A stretch of 64,000 nt of DNA from Ruminococcaceae bacterium UBA3753 (GTDB lineage: Bacteria; Bacillota; Clostridia; Oscillospirales; Acutalibacteraceae): positions 1 to 64,000 of the forward strand of contig DFGJ01000021.1 of NCBI GenBank assembly GCA_002372375.1, written 5' to 3'. The notes under the pieces are model-generated. The model ran no database searches and was not told the origin of the DNA. It saw nothing but the letters and a program-made list of their open reading frames with translations. Each line of letters begins with the position of its first letter. The stretch's first letter is position 1. The position numbers and the translations under genes are program-made. Shown here piece by piece: positions 56,716 through 64,000 of the stretch.

Positions 56716-57303
56716 ATGGAAGAAAAAGAGCTGTCGGGTTGGGAAAAATTAGTCAAGGCTGGTTTTGATTTAGCTGATATTGTGGTTTCCACTTTTGCTA
56801 TAGTAGCCTTCGTCTGTACTTTTCTTATCATGAAGTTTGATGTAAGCGGCACTTCGATGCTGAATACTTTAAAAGATGCGGATAAGCTTTTAGTTTGGCA
56901 CTTTATGTACGAGCCACGTAGAGGCGACATAATTACCATTAAAGATCCTGGATATTTAAATAAAAATATAATAAAGAGGGTCATAGCTAAGCCCGGAGAC
57001 AAGTTTAAGATTGACCTTGATGCAGGGAAAGTTTGGGTGAACGATGAGCTTTTGAATGAAACCTACATAAAAGATCCAGGAAAAACTTTTGGTCACTATA
57101 GAGATGGAGGAAATTGGGATTATCCGGAAGTTATACCTCAGAATATGTATTTTTGCATGGGCGATAACAGGTTGGGTTCTTCCGATAGTCGTTGGAATGG
57201 TATAGGACTAATAAGAAGAGAAGACATAATGGGTGTTGCTTTTGTTAGATATTGGCCCATTAACACGTTCAGGTTGTTTAAATTTCTTTTTTGGTCGTTT
57301 TAG
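56716..57303 (+). CDS. lepB: Signal peptidase I
   Basis: Cleaves signal peptides of exported proteins. One N-terminal membrane segment (DIVVSTFAIVAFVCTFLIM) precedes the catalytic Ser box SGTSMLNTLKDADKLLV, the Lys box IIKRVIAKPGDKF and the C-terminal MGDNRLGSSDSRWNGIGLI. Length 195 fits Firmicute type I enzymes. It follows rplS by 170 bases. Its presence supports the signal-peptide predictions made for several orphan proteins here. Confidence 0.93.
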   Translation: MEEKELSGWEKLVKAGFDLADIVVSTFAIVAFVCTFLIMKFDVSGTSMLNTLKDADKLLVWHFMYEPRRGDIITIKDPGYLNKNIIKRVIAKPGDKFKIDLDAGKVWVNDELLNETYIKDPGKTFGHYRDGGNWDYPEVIPQNMYFCMGDNRLGSSDSRWNGIGLIRREDIMGVAFVRYWPINTFRLFKFLFWSF

Positions 57304-57344
57304 ATTTTTAATTTTTTCTATTTTGATGGGAAGGAAGTTTTTTC

Positions 57345-58181
57345 GTGAAGACCAAAAGTTTAGTTTTTGTTCTTTTTGTGGTTTCAATTATAAGTACGAT
57401 AACATGTAGGTTTTATCAAACTGGTAACCCAAGTGAGAATATGTCTTTGTTTTTTAGTTCGGAATTTTTCTGTTTTGTAATAAGTCTGGTTTGTTATATT
57501 CTGATGGGAGTTATTGTAAGGTTTTCTTATAAAAATCAGGGCAAAGTAGATGAAATTTTCAACATAGGAAAGAATTATGTTGCGACTATCGTCTCTTGCA
57601 CTTTAGGCGTTTCTGTTACTATCAACGGTGTTATGGTCCTGATAAAGTATATAAATGGTTTTAGATCTTTTTCTCCTTTATTTGAAGGTTTGTTTGCTAT
57701 TTTGGCAGGTCCGGTGTTTGTTTTAGCAGGTGTGTGCTATGCTTCTGGTAAGAATTTTTTTAAGAATAATGAGTTAGTTGCGCTTGCTCCAGTAGCGTGG
57801 GGGGCGTCTAGGACTATAAATATCTTTCTGAGATATAACATGGTTTCTAATGTTGCGTGGAATTTGTCGGATGTTTTGGCTACTATTTTTATTTCCTTGT
57901 TTTTGCTTAATCAGGCAAAGTGTATAGCGCAGAGGGAAGAGTTGAAGAAATGTTCTAAGATGCGCCTTTACGGTTACTCTGCGGCTATGTTTATTCTCAT
58001 TTATACTACTCGAACTATTGTGACTAAAGGAAATGATTTTTTGTGTTTGCCGCCTGATAGCACTGGGATTGTTGGTGTGATTTCCAGCATTTGGATTATA
58101 GACATGTTAGTTGCTTTTTATATACTTTCTGTAGTTATAGGGATGGATATTGCCTACAAAAAAGGGTTGGAATCTGTTTAA
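57345..58181 (+). CDS. Polytopic membrane protein of unknown function
   Basis: 278 residues with about seven or eight hydrophobic segments, among them SLVFVLFVVSIISTITC, FFCFVISLVCYILMGVIV, LFEGLFAILAGPVFVLAGV and IWIIDMLVAFYILSVVIGM. Charged loops are short. I do not recognise the family. The start is GTG at 57345 after GAAGGAAG. It lies 41 bases after lepB in the same direction and may be cotranscribed. Confidence 0.7.
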   Translation: MKTKSLVFVLFVVSIISTITCRFYQTGNPSENMSLFFSSEFFCFVISLVCYILMGVIVRFSYKNQGKVDEIFNIGKNYVATIVSCTLGVSVTINGVMVLIKYINGFRSFSPLFEGLFAILAGPVFVLAGVCYASGKNFFKNNELVALAPVAWGASRTINIFLRYNMVSNVAWNLSDVLATIFISLFLLNQAKCIAQREELKKCSKMRLYGYSAAMFILIYTTRTIVTKGNDFLCLPPDSTGIVGVISSIWIIDMLVAFYILSVVIGMDIAYKKGLESV

Positions 58182-58532
58182 TATGGTCGGATTTGTTTTG
58201 TCTTGGGTTGGTACGTAAAGGCCTTGCTTGCTTTTTTTAAGTTGTTTCCTGCTGTTCTAAGTAAGTACCTCGTTTGTTTGGGCTTGTTTTTTGTTTGAGT
58301 TCATGTTGGCTTTGTTTTTTTTACCACGACTGCTTCAAGAGTCTTGCGTTAAACAGTCTACTTTGAGCTGTGCTTTTTTGATTCTTTGTTTACTGTTTTT
58401 TTCGTTCAACGTTTTTTAGTGCCTTTATTTTCCCTGAGAAATGTCGTGGATTTTATTGATATTTTTTTTATTTTGAGTTACAATAGATAACGCCGATTGG
58501 TTCTTTCATCGTCTTGCTTACTACGTTTTCTT
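58182..58532. other. Spacer before tRNA-Ala
   Basis: About 350 bases, G/T-rich on +. A plausible promoter for the tRNA is TTGATA near 58456 with TACAAT near 58479 (TTGAGTTACAATAG). No ORF was found. Confidence 0.4.
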
Positions 58533-58608
58533 GGGGGTATAGCTCAGTTGGTAGAGTACTTGAATGGCATTCAAGGGGTCGCCGGTTCGAGCCCGGTTAT
58601 CTCCACCA
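58533..58608 (+). tRNA. tRNA-Ala (anticodon GGC)
   Basis: Acceptor GGGGGTA/TATCTCC with two G-U pairs, D-arm AGCTCAGTTGGTAGAGT, anticodon stem CTTGA/TCAAG with loop ATGGCAT (anticodon GGC), T-arm GCCGGTTCGAGCCCGG and encoded CCA. G-U pairs in the acceptor stem are normal for alanine, although the critical G3-U70 pair is here G3-U. Confidence 0.95.
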
Positions 58609-58700
58609 GGCTGTTTTTTAGGGTGCTCTGTTTTTCTTTTACCCTGCGTTAGAAGCATTTTAGCTTATGTTGTGTATTTTTTGGGAACTTTGTAGCAGAC

Positions 58701-59114
58701 GTGGATGTTCGTAATTTTTTTAAGCAATTTATTAAGTTTGGCGTTGTGGGTTTTTGCAACACACTTTTGTCTTTCGCTATTACGTATGGGACTTTGTTTT
58801 TATGTAGCTCGTTGTCTTTGTTTTCAAATAATCTAGACAAACAGATGCTTCTGTCTTCTTTTGTTGGCTTTACTTTGAGTTTTTTTAATTCTTATTACTG
58901 GAATAACAAGCTGGTTTTTAATAAAACCTCGAGTATGTTTTGTGCTTTTGCAAAAAGTTATTTGTGCTACGCTATTTCGTGGGCAATTTCTTATGCTTTA
59001 ACATACATTTCGTCAAATCACCTTGGTGTTTCGAAGCTGTTTGTACCGGTGTTGTCACTGGTGCTGACGGTTCCGCTGAATTTTTTGGTCAATAAATTCT
59101 GGGCTTTTAGATGA
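58701..59114 (+). CDS. GtrA-family membrane protein
   Basis: 137 residues with four membrane segments. The family start is FFKQFIKFGVVGFCNTLLSF, and the end VPLNFLVNKFWAFR matches the GtrA consensus (FxxNRxWVF). GtrA-like proteins are thought to flip undecaprenyl-linked sugars for surface glycosylation. It starts at GTG 58701 with little ribosome-site support. No glycosyltransferase is adjacent; the GT2 gene at 38797 is distant. Confidence 0.85.
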   Translation: MDVRNFFKQFIKFGVVGFCNTLLSFAITYGTLFLCSSLSLFSNNLDKQMLLSSFVGFTLSFFNSYYWNNKLVFNKTSSMFCAFAKSYLCYAISWAISYALTYISSNHLGVSKLFVPVLSLVLTVPLNFLVNKFWAFR

Positions 59115-59217
59115 AGTAACCATTGCGTGATTACCTATTTTAGCCGCATCATTTTTCTACCTCGTCCCTGGCGCCGGCGACCTCTTCCCGCACTATTACT
59201 GGCCGTCTGCGTTCCTT

Positions 59218-59541
59218 TTACATATTCATTCTTGATTGCTGTAAACGAAGTAGCGGCAGAACGAACCAAATAAAGAGGACACCAAGTAGCAACACGGCGG
59301 CGTTTCTTCTAAAAGGGCCGCCGAAGCTGTCTGATACATTCTTAAGGCCCGGATCTGCAACTTGTCGATGTGACCATTCGAGTGCAATCAAAAATTAGGT
59401 CAATCCGCTCCTCACGTAATTACTTATGTTCTTTCGTACAAGGACGTATTTTTCATCAAAATCCGTTAAGCTGTAAAACTCATCAGAAAAATTTTCATCT
59501 GTTGCCAGCATCTTTGCTAGTTTTCGTGACTTTAAATCCAT
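59218..59541 (-). pseudogene. Decayed copy of the 5' end of the 60245-62263 gene
   Basis: From ATG 59541 the minus strand reads MDLKSRKLAKMLATDENFSD, then EFYSLTDFDEKYVLVRKNIS, closely paralleling the leader of the gene at 62263. A TAA stops it after GLT. The same frame then continues LIALEWSHRQVADPGLKNVS and FGGPFRRNAAVLLLGV, corresponding to the leader end and the FRRNAA motif, to a second stop at 59218-59220. The ribosome site has changed from AAGGAG to AAGAAG, and the -35 box is degraded while the -10 (TAAAAT) remains. The rest of the gene is missing. Confidence 0.85.
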
Positions 59542-59621
59542 AATTTCTAACTTCTTACTTCAATATTTTATTATAATAAAATATTGAAGTAAACATATAA
59601 TTAATAAAATTATATGTTTAA

Positions 59622-59673
59622 CAAAAAACGCCAGAGGGTGACACCTGTTTTTGCGCAGAAACCACCCTTCTGG
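59622..59673 (-). terminator. Intrinsic terminator of the 62263-59702 operon
   Basis: On the minus strand CCAGA-A-GGGTG pairs with CACCC-TCTGG (a 10-bp stem with one bulge) around a 22-base loop, followed by CGTTTTTTGTT. It lies 29 bases after the stop of the second gene. Confidence 0.75.
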
Positions 59674-59701
59674 GTTATGTAGAGGGGTTAGTGATGGTCG
59701 G

Positions 59702-60235
59702 CTAAGCATTACCATCATTTGATGCTACCTGCTGGAAGTTAAGCTCAGACTGTTTTAATGTTGACTCATCTTCACTTTTTTTAATAAGTATTGTCCCTGA
59801 GGGCATAACCAACCTGTCATCCATAGCCTTCAAAAATCTACTGCCACTAGAGCAATCAGTGACATCATCGTCGCAATATGGGTTCTCATCCCACGCATCT
59901 GCTAAGGTACTTTGCCACTTAAGAACTATTGATGTTATACGAGACCGTATACCAAGCACATCGATATAACTTTTGTTCTGCCAATTTTCAAAAATTTGTG
60001 CAGCTATAAGGTCAAGAAAAAATACCACTTTCCTATCAACGTCGTCTGTTGAGTTAATTGCGGACAAAAGACTATACCAATCATATTTTTTAAAAAGCTT
60101 TCGCATATCTTCCTCGTATTCATGTGCTTTCTCTATCTTATCTTTTTTGGACAGATCTTTAGAATCTTCATAAAAATTCCTCAACAGACTACGCAACTCA
60201 AGAACACCTGGCTTCAAATTAATATCTATATTCAT
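59702..60235 (-). CDS. Acidic helical protein, second gene of the leader-protein operon
   Basis: 177 residues, no family recognised, acidic and largely helical, with no signal peptide or membrane segment. A Cys-containing acidic patch (ENPYCDDDVTDCSSG) lies near residue 125. The ATG follows AGGAGAAGG, which overlaps the stop of the preceding gene nine bases upstream, so the two are translationally coupled. A small cytosolic acidic protein coupled to a large exported protein is the usual layout of a dedicated chaperone or immunity partner; that role is inference. Confidence 0.7.
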   Translation of the reverse strand: MNIDINLKPGVLELRSLLRNFYEDSKDLSKKDKIEKAHEYEEDMRKLFKKYDWYSLLSAINSTDDVDRKVVFFLDLIAAQIFENWQNKSYIDVLGIRSRITSIVLKWQSTLADAWDENPYCDDDVTDCSSGSRFLKAMDDRLVMPSGTILIKKSEDESTLKQSELNFQQVASNDGNA

Positions 60236-60244
60236 AACCTTCTC

Positions 60245-62263
60245 CTATTTTTCCTTAAACTGTTCAACAGTATCCTTTTTTTTAATTAAAAAAGAACTAC
60301 CAACATACTTCGATCTGTTTTCCCCATCGCCGTGTATAAACAAATTAAGTAAGCGATCGTCATCCTCTTTATATTTTACAAAACAAGAAAAGTTTCCATA
60401 ATCTTTATCATAAGTCATTCGTATCAACTTGTTCAGTAAAGAACCATCTGACAAAGCTTTTTTGCGCAAAATATCCGTGCAACCGTTGTCTCTGCTTTTA
60501 TAGATCCACCAATCCTCGACCCTATTGTAAAATTCTCGTCCCCGTCCGTTCACAGTTGTAAAATAATATTTACCAAAAAAATTAATTGTTTTATTCTTTG
60601 CACGATCATATACTGTATAACCGTTATAACCTTCATTCCACTTCACTTCCTGTAATGGCTGGTATTCACCCCACCTAGGATCGTGAGCTTCTTCTTTAAT
60701 ACAGACATATTCATCACTTTTAACCTTACGTAAAGCTTTTTTCAAATTTTCAATGGTTTCTTCTAAACTATCTTCTATAAGTTCTCCCTTAAGACAATCC
60801 CCATTACTTTTTGTTGAACTCTTGTCAAACATTTTACCAACTACTTGATATTTTTTAAACTCATCAGTATCAAGCACATCATCTACAGCCCCCTGCATCA
60901 CGCTTTTACCGTCAACTTTTATATCGTAATTACATAGCTCCGTGTAATGTTCACTAGCTTTTATTTCGTCCGCTGTCGATCCAGTTTTTATCAAATCAAG
61001 TATTTCATTAAAACAACTGGTCAACTTATGATGCCCACCATTATTATTTTTGAAAAAACCGGTACTCATTCTTGGTGTCCCAAAAATAATATGCTCAAGA
61101 ACGTAAGCACCTAAAAAAATGTTATTAATAGTTATTCCACCACTGCAATTGTATTTTTTTAAAATATCCTCCGTCATTTTCAAAAAATTGATTTTTCCCT
61201 CTTTTACCACTTTTCCATCTGTTCCCTTTTCTCCCTCAATAGTATTTTTTATCCCAGTTTCTCTTGAATTAACATCATTTAAAAAAGCAGCAACCGTATC
61301 TACTCCTTTATTTTCACAAAAATACTTTAGAAGGGAAAGAATAATACTTTTGTCCGTAACAGCTTCATCGAAATTTAATTTAAATTGACTACCCTCTCTT
61401 AAAAGTTTATAAGTAGCTTCGGCAACCTCATCGTTTTTATCAATTTCGAAAAAATCTCCCCACTTGACCGTACCATTTTCACCTTTTTGGAAAAGAGATT
61501 TATCCGAAACTTTTATCTCACTTACTAAATCAGATGAGGGCTCATACTTACAGACACCACCTTCGTGTTCTACAATACTTGAGTCCAGAAAATTCAGTAT
61601 GCTATCTCTGAAATTGGCAATAATTCTTTTCCTCCTAGAAATTAACGTTTCAAGTAAGTCTAACACAGATTTTTTCTGACCTTTATCATCAATATTTTCA
61701 GCCTTACCTTTCAACTTATCTAACCGTTCTGCTATCGTCATCTTCGGAGCTTTGTTACTTATACTTTCTCTCTCACCTGTCAACTGATTTGCTACCGTCG
61801 TCTCCGGAGCTTTGTTACTTACGTTGTTCGTTTGTGTATTCCGTTGCCTTTCAAGTTCTTCTGGTGATATGCCAAGAGTACTTGCGAGTCCCTTGAGTTT
61901 CTTGGAATCTGATTTCTTCTTTTCACCCTTAAAACAAAAATTACCCGCAAACACTCCTTGCGAAGCAGCAGCAGAACCAACTAGAGAGGTGCCAAGCATT
62001 AGTGTAGCAGCGTTTCTTCTAAAAGAACTGCCAAAACCACCCGCTACATTTTCAAGGTCCGCGTCTGCAGTTTGCCGACTCAAACTTTCCTGAGCCTTTT
62101 CGAGTTCAACTAAAAATTCAGCAAACTCGCTACTAGTGTAGTCATTTATGTACTTTTTTACAAGGTCATATTTTTCGTCAAAGTTCGTTAGTCTGTAAAA
62201 CTCATCAGAAAAGTTTTCATCTGTTGCCAACATCTCTGCTAGTCTTCGTGACTTTGAATCCAT
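60245..62263 (-). CDS. Large protein with Nif11-type double-glycine leader
   Basis: 672 residues. Residues 1-76 resemble a Nif11-like leader peptide: LAEMLATDENFSDEFYRL, a helical middle, EFAEFLVELEKAQ and the end DADLENVAGG, the double-glycine cleavage signal used by peptidase-containing ABC exporters. After it come FRRNAATLMLGTSLVGSAAA (residues 81-100), a Ser/Lys/Asn linker with two near-repeats around NKAPE/NKAPK, and about 480 residues without a domain I know. This last part has hydrophobic helices, INNIFLGAYVLEHIIF and a Trp/Tyr-rich end (YYFTTVNGRG, EDWWIYKS). Leaders of this type normally precede short natural-product peptides, so such a large cargo is unusual. A good promoter and AAGGAG precede it. 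No transporter is in the window. Confidence 0.75.
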   Translation of the reverse strand: MDSKSRRLAEMLATDENFSDEFYRLTNFDEKYDLVKKYINDYTSSEFAEFLVELEKAQESLSRQTADADLENVAGGFGSSFRRNAATLMLGTSLVGSAAASQGVFAGNFCFKGEKKKSDSKKLKGLASTLGISPEELERQRNTQTNNVSNKAPETTVANQLTGERESISNKAPKMTIAERLDKLKGKAENIDDKGQKKSVLDLLETLISRRKRIIANFRDSILNFLDSSIVEHEGGVCKYEPSSDLVSEIKVSDKSLFQKGENGTVKWGDFFEIDKNDEVAEATYKLLREGSQFKLNFDEAVTDKSIILSLLKYFCENKGVDTVAAFLNDVNSRETGIKNTIEGEKGTDGKVVKEGKINFLKMTEDILKKYNCSGGITINNIFLGAYVLEHIIFGTPRMSTGFFKNNNGGHHKLTSCFNEILDLIKTGSTADEIKASEHYTELCNYDIKVDGKSVMQGAVDDVLDTDEFKKYQVVGKMFDKSSTKSNGDCLKGELIEDSLEETIENLKKALRKVKSDEYVCIKEEAHDPRWGEYQPLQEVKWNEGYNGYTVYDRAKNKTINFFGKYYFTTVNGRGREFYNRVEDWWIYKSRDNGCTDILRKKALSDGSLLNKLIRMTYDKDYGNFSCFVKYKEDDDRLLNLFIHGDGENRSKYVGSSFLIKKKDTVEQFKEK

Positions 62264-62287
62264 AATTTCTAATCTCCTTACTTCAAT

Positions 62288-62316
62288 ATTTTATCATAAT
62301 AAAATAAAAAACGCAA
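62288..62316 (-). promoter_or_regulatory. Promoter of the leader-protein operon
   Basis: On the minus strand TTGCGT (62316-62311), 17 bases, TAAAAT (62293-62288) with TG before the -10 box. The ribosome site AAGGAG and the ATG at 62263 follow. Confidence 0.65.
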
Positions 62317-62419
62317 GTGTATAATTTATAAAACTATAAATTACTTATAAAAATATACCGTAAAGACACCGCTTTTGCGGCTTTTATTGGTCCTGATGTA
62401 TACTAAACCATATAAAAGT

Positions 62420-63151
62420 TCATTTTTTTGATTCCAAAAACTTTTTGACTCCGTCAAAAATGCAATTCGCTATACTGTTTTGATATTCATCTGTTAATAA
62501 TTTCTTTGACTCCTCCTCGTTAGATATAAATCCGCACTCCACTATGATGGCAGGTATATCGGCGTTTCTTAGTAGATATATATCTTTACCTGCTTTTTTG
62601 TTTTCTCTTTTATTGTCTGGCTGTAAAGTTTTTATGACAGATTCTTTTACAAAATTTGCTAAAAGTTCGCTGTCTTTATTATTTGAAGAATAAAAAATCT
62701 GCGTTCCGCTGTACTGGGGGTCAGTGAACTTATTTTGATGTATACTTATTAGAATATTTTTGTCACTAGAATTTGCTATATTGGCCCTGCTTTTTAGGTC
62801 GTCTACTTTTTTTTGTCGTAAAGTTTTATTTTTTCCAGGTTCTTGTTTATATATCGCTTTATCTTCAGTCCTTGTCATAACCGCACTGAACCCTGATTTA
62901 ATAAAAATATCATTTAGCTTTTTAGCTATTTTTAGATTAATGTCTTTCTCTAATATGTCATTGACTCCTACTGCTCCGCCATCTTCTCCACCGTGACCTG
63001 CATCTATTACTATAGTTTTATCGCCGAATTTTGCGACAGCATTTACTCTTTTTGACATATTGCAAAAAAAGTTACCTAGTAGCAATGCTGTAAGAAAAAA
63101 AAGAACTAAAGTTACAAAATAGAATAAATTATTTTTTAGTTTATTTATCAC
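62420..63151 (-). CDS. cwlD: N-acetylmuramoyl-L-alanine amidase, CwlD-like
   Basis: An Amidase_3 zinc enzyme: VIDAGHGGEDGGAVG (His and Glu ligands), ILISIHQNKF (second His) and IIVECGFISNEEE (catalytic Glu). The N-terminal membrane anchor (LFYFVTLVLFFLTALLLGNF) and the stretch DIYLLRNADIPAIIVECGF match CwlD, which makes muramic delta-lactam in spore cortex. The usual CwlD partner GerD/PdaA is not here. With YpeB this is the second spore-cortex-related gene in the window. Confidence 0.9.
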   Translation of the reverse strand: MINKLKNNLFYFVTLVLFFLTALLLGNFFCNMSKRVNAVAKFGDKTIVIDAGHGGEDGGAVGVNDILEKDINLKIAKKLNDIFIKSGFSAVMTRTEDKAIYKQEPGKNKTLRQKKVDDLKSRANIANSSDKNILISIHQNKFTDPQYSGTQIFYSSNNKDSELLANFVKESVIKTLQPDNKRENKKAGKDIYLLRNADIPAIIVECGFISNEEESKKLLTDEYQNSIANCIFDGVKKFLESKK

Positions 63152-63857
63152 AATAAAGTTTTCCGTAATCTAGTTGTATAGTTTTATATGTATGCCTTAA
63201 AATTAAAATATAGTACAAAAATAGCATTACAAAAATTAAGTGCTTAGGTTTAGATAATCGTGTAAAAAATATACAGTCTTTATGAATTATACTCAAATTA
63301 ATTAATTCCAATTTTACTTAAGTTCTTAAGAAATTTCGGGAATAGTTGAAGATGATTTCTAAAGTAAAATTTGTAAGGTAAAATACAAGTATATTTATAT
63401 AATATACTTAATGAAAAAAGTAAGCTATTATGTGATAGCATAGGATTTTTGAAAGAATACTTAAGAAATTGCAAATTTAAAAAGCTGTATTTGTAGTTTT
63501 AGGTCAACTGGTGTTAGTTTTAAAAAGCATGATTAGAGATTGAGGATAGGTGGAAAATTAATTAAAAATAAGAAAATTTGAAATTTTTCCGAAATAGGAC
63601 TAAAAAAATAATGGAGCAAGGCTCGTACAGATAAGAAAATTAAATATTTAAAACCATGGAAAAACGTCGTCTTACTTGGAAGTTTACTTGCAAGTATAAT
63701 GGGATTAAACTTTTTTACAATTTACTTCATGCAATCATATAGAGACTTATTTTTATTGCATTAAAAATTACTAATATATAGAATCTTGATTAGTAAAAAC
63801 GCTTTGTAGTATAAAATATTGAGCTGCAAGTTTTTAGGTGGAGTAACATCGTTAAGT
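63152..63857. other. Gene-free AT-rich span before rbfA
   Basis: About 700 bases without an ORF. infB usually precedes rbfA in Firmicutes but is not here. A possible promoter is TTGATT (63787) with TATAAA (63811). No repeat or RNA recognised. Confidence 0.4.
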
Positions 63858-64000
63858 ATGTTTGAGTATAAAAAGATAAGGGCACAAGAGGATCTGAAAG
63901 CTCAAATTGCCCTTGCTATAAGGAAAGTTAAAGATTCACGGGTCAGAGACTCACTTGTAAATATAGTAAAATTAGAGTGCTCAAATAAGCTCGCTTCGAT
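63858..64000 (+). CDS. rbfA: Ribosome-binding factor A, 3' end outside window
   Basis: 47 residues are visible from the ATG at 63858: IRAQEDLKAQIALAIRKVKD, then SRVRDSLVNIVKLECSNKLAS. This is the RbfA start pattern (RxNEDIxxELxxIxxxxKDPRV, then VxVTxDLxxAKVYVS), with Ser in place of the usual Pro after KD. RbfA helps 30S maturation. GGTGGAG lies 14 bases upstream. The frame is open at the right edge. Confidence 0.75.
   Translation, partial: MFEYKKIRAQEDLKAQIALAIRKVKDSRVRDSLVNIVKLECSNKLAS

Noticed and set aside
60245..62263. USP-like catalytic boxes in the leader protein
   Set aside because: INNIFLGAYVLEH vaguely recalls the Cys box of the first gene, but the Cys is absent and no HY-type His box follows, so I do not claim a protease-like fold.

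Overview
The window is AT-rich, gene-poor bacterial DNA, roughly 60% protein coding. It carries about 48 protein genes, three tRNA genes and many gene-free spans of 0.4-1.6 kb. Shine-Dalgarno sites are of the AGGAGG type, TTG and GTG starts are common, and several genes point to a clostridial Firmicute of sporulating ancestry: ypeB, cwlD, a MecA-type adaptor, an AGCS symporter, a FeoB-associated Cys-rich protein and a RibU-type ECF component. Scattered housekeeping genes, decaying paralogs, frameshifts, incomplete pathways and eukaryote-facing protein domains suggest a host-restricted organism, such as a protist- or animal-associated clostridium. That lifestyle is my inference; the species cannot be named from the window.

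Layout. 1-2237: 3' part of a large charged-repeat protein with ubiquitin-protease-like Cys and His boxes. 2258-3781: small phage-like or ICE-like island (sigma region 4 protein, XRE repressor with its promoter/operator, shortened ImmA peptidase). 3840-5003: six-copy tandem repeat, structured RNA and a tRNA with anticodon CAU. 6474-13206: dnaN without dnaA, a zinc-uptake operon (Fur-family regulator, znuA, znuC, no permease) and thiM. 13843-20551: orphan secreted or membrane proteins, a ferritin-like protein, a Nudix fusion, hemW, and two tandem signal-peptide paralogs, one frameshifted. 20552-28022: flavin reductase, rplI, dnaB, smpB, tRNA-Leu and a low-complexity anchored protein. 28303-36308: glmU (shortened), prs, mreC, mreD, mrdA and an L,D-transpeptidase. 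36823-44730: dut (ATT start), ribU-like, a GT2 glycosyltransferase, asnS and dacF. 45212-55846: AGCS symporter with an upstream small ORF, CapA-like protein, thiI, iscS, ypeB and mecA-like. 56193-59114: rplS, lepB, a membrane protein, tRNA-Ala and GtrA. 59218-63151: a two-gene operon headed by a protein with a Nif11-type double-glycine leader, a pseudogene copy of its 5' end, and cwlD. The right edge cuts rbfA.

The genes fit a cell that keeps a peptidoglycan wall (mreC, mreD, mrdA, dacF, lepB, L,D-transpeptidase, GlmU uridylyltransferase), basic replication and translation, tRNA thiolation (iscS, thiI) and salvage or uptake of thiazole, riboflavin, zinc and amino acids. The most interesting layer is the set of lineage-specific proteins with export signals or eukaryotic-type motifs: 1-2237, 13843-14682, 18912-19959, 27219-28022 and 59218-62263. 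Together they look like a candidate host-interaction effector set, some of it duplicating and decaying in place. A second theme is non-coding DNA built from degenerate tandem repeats of about 105-180 bp, in at least five unrelated sequence families.
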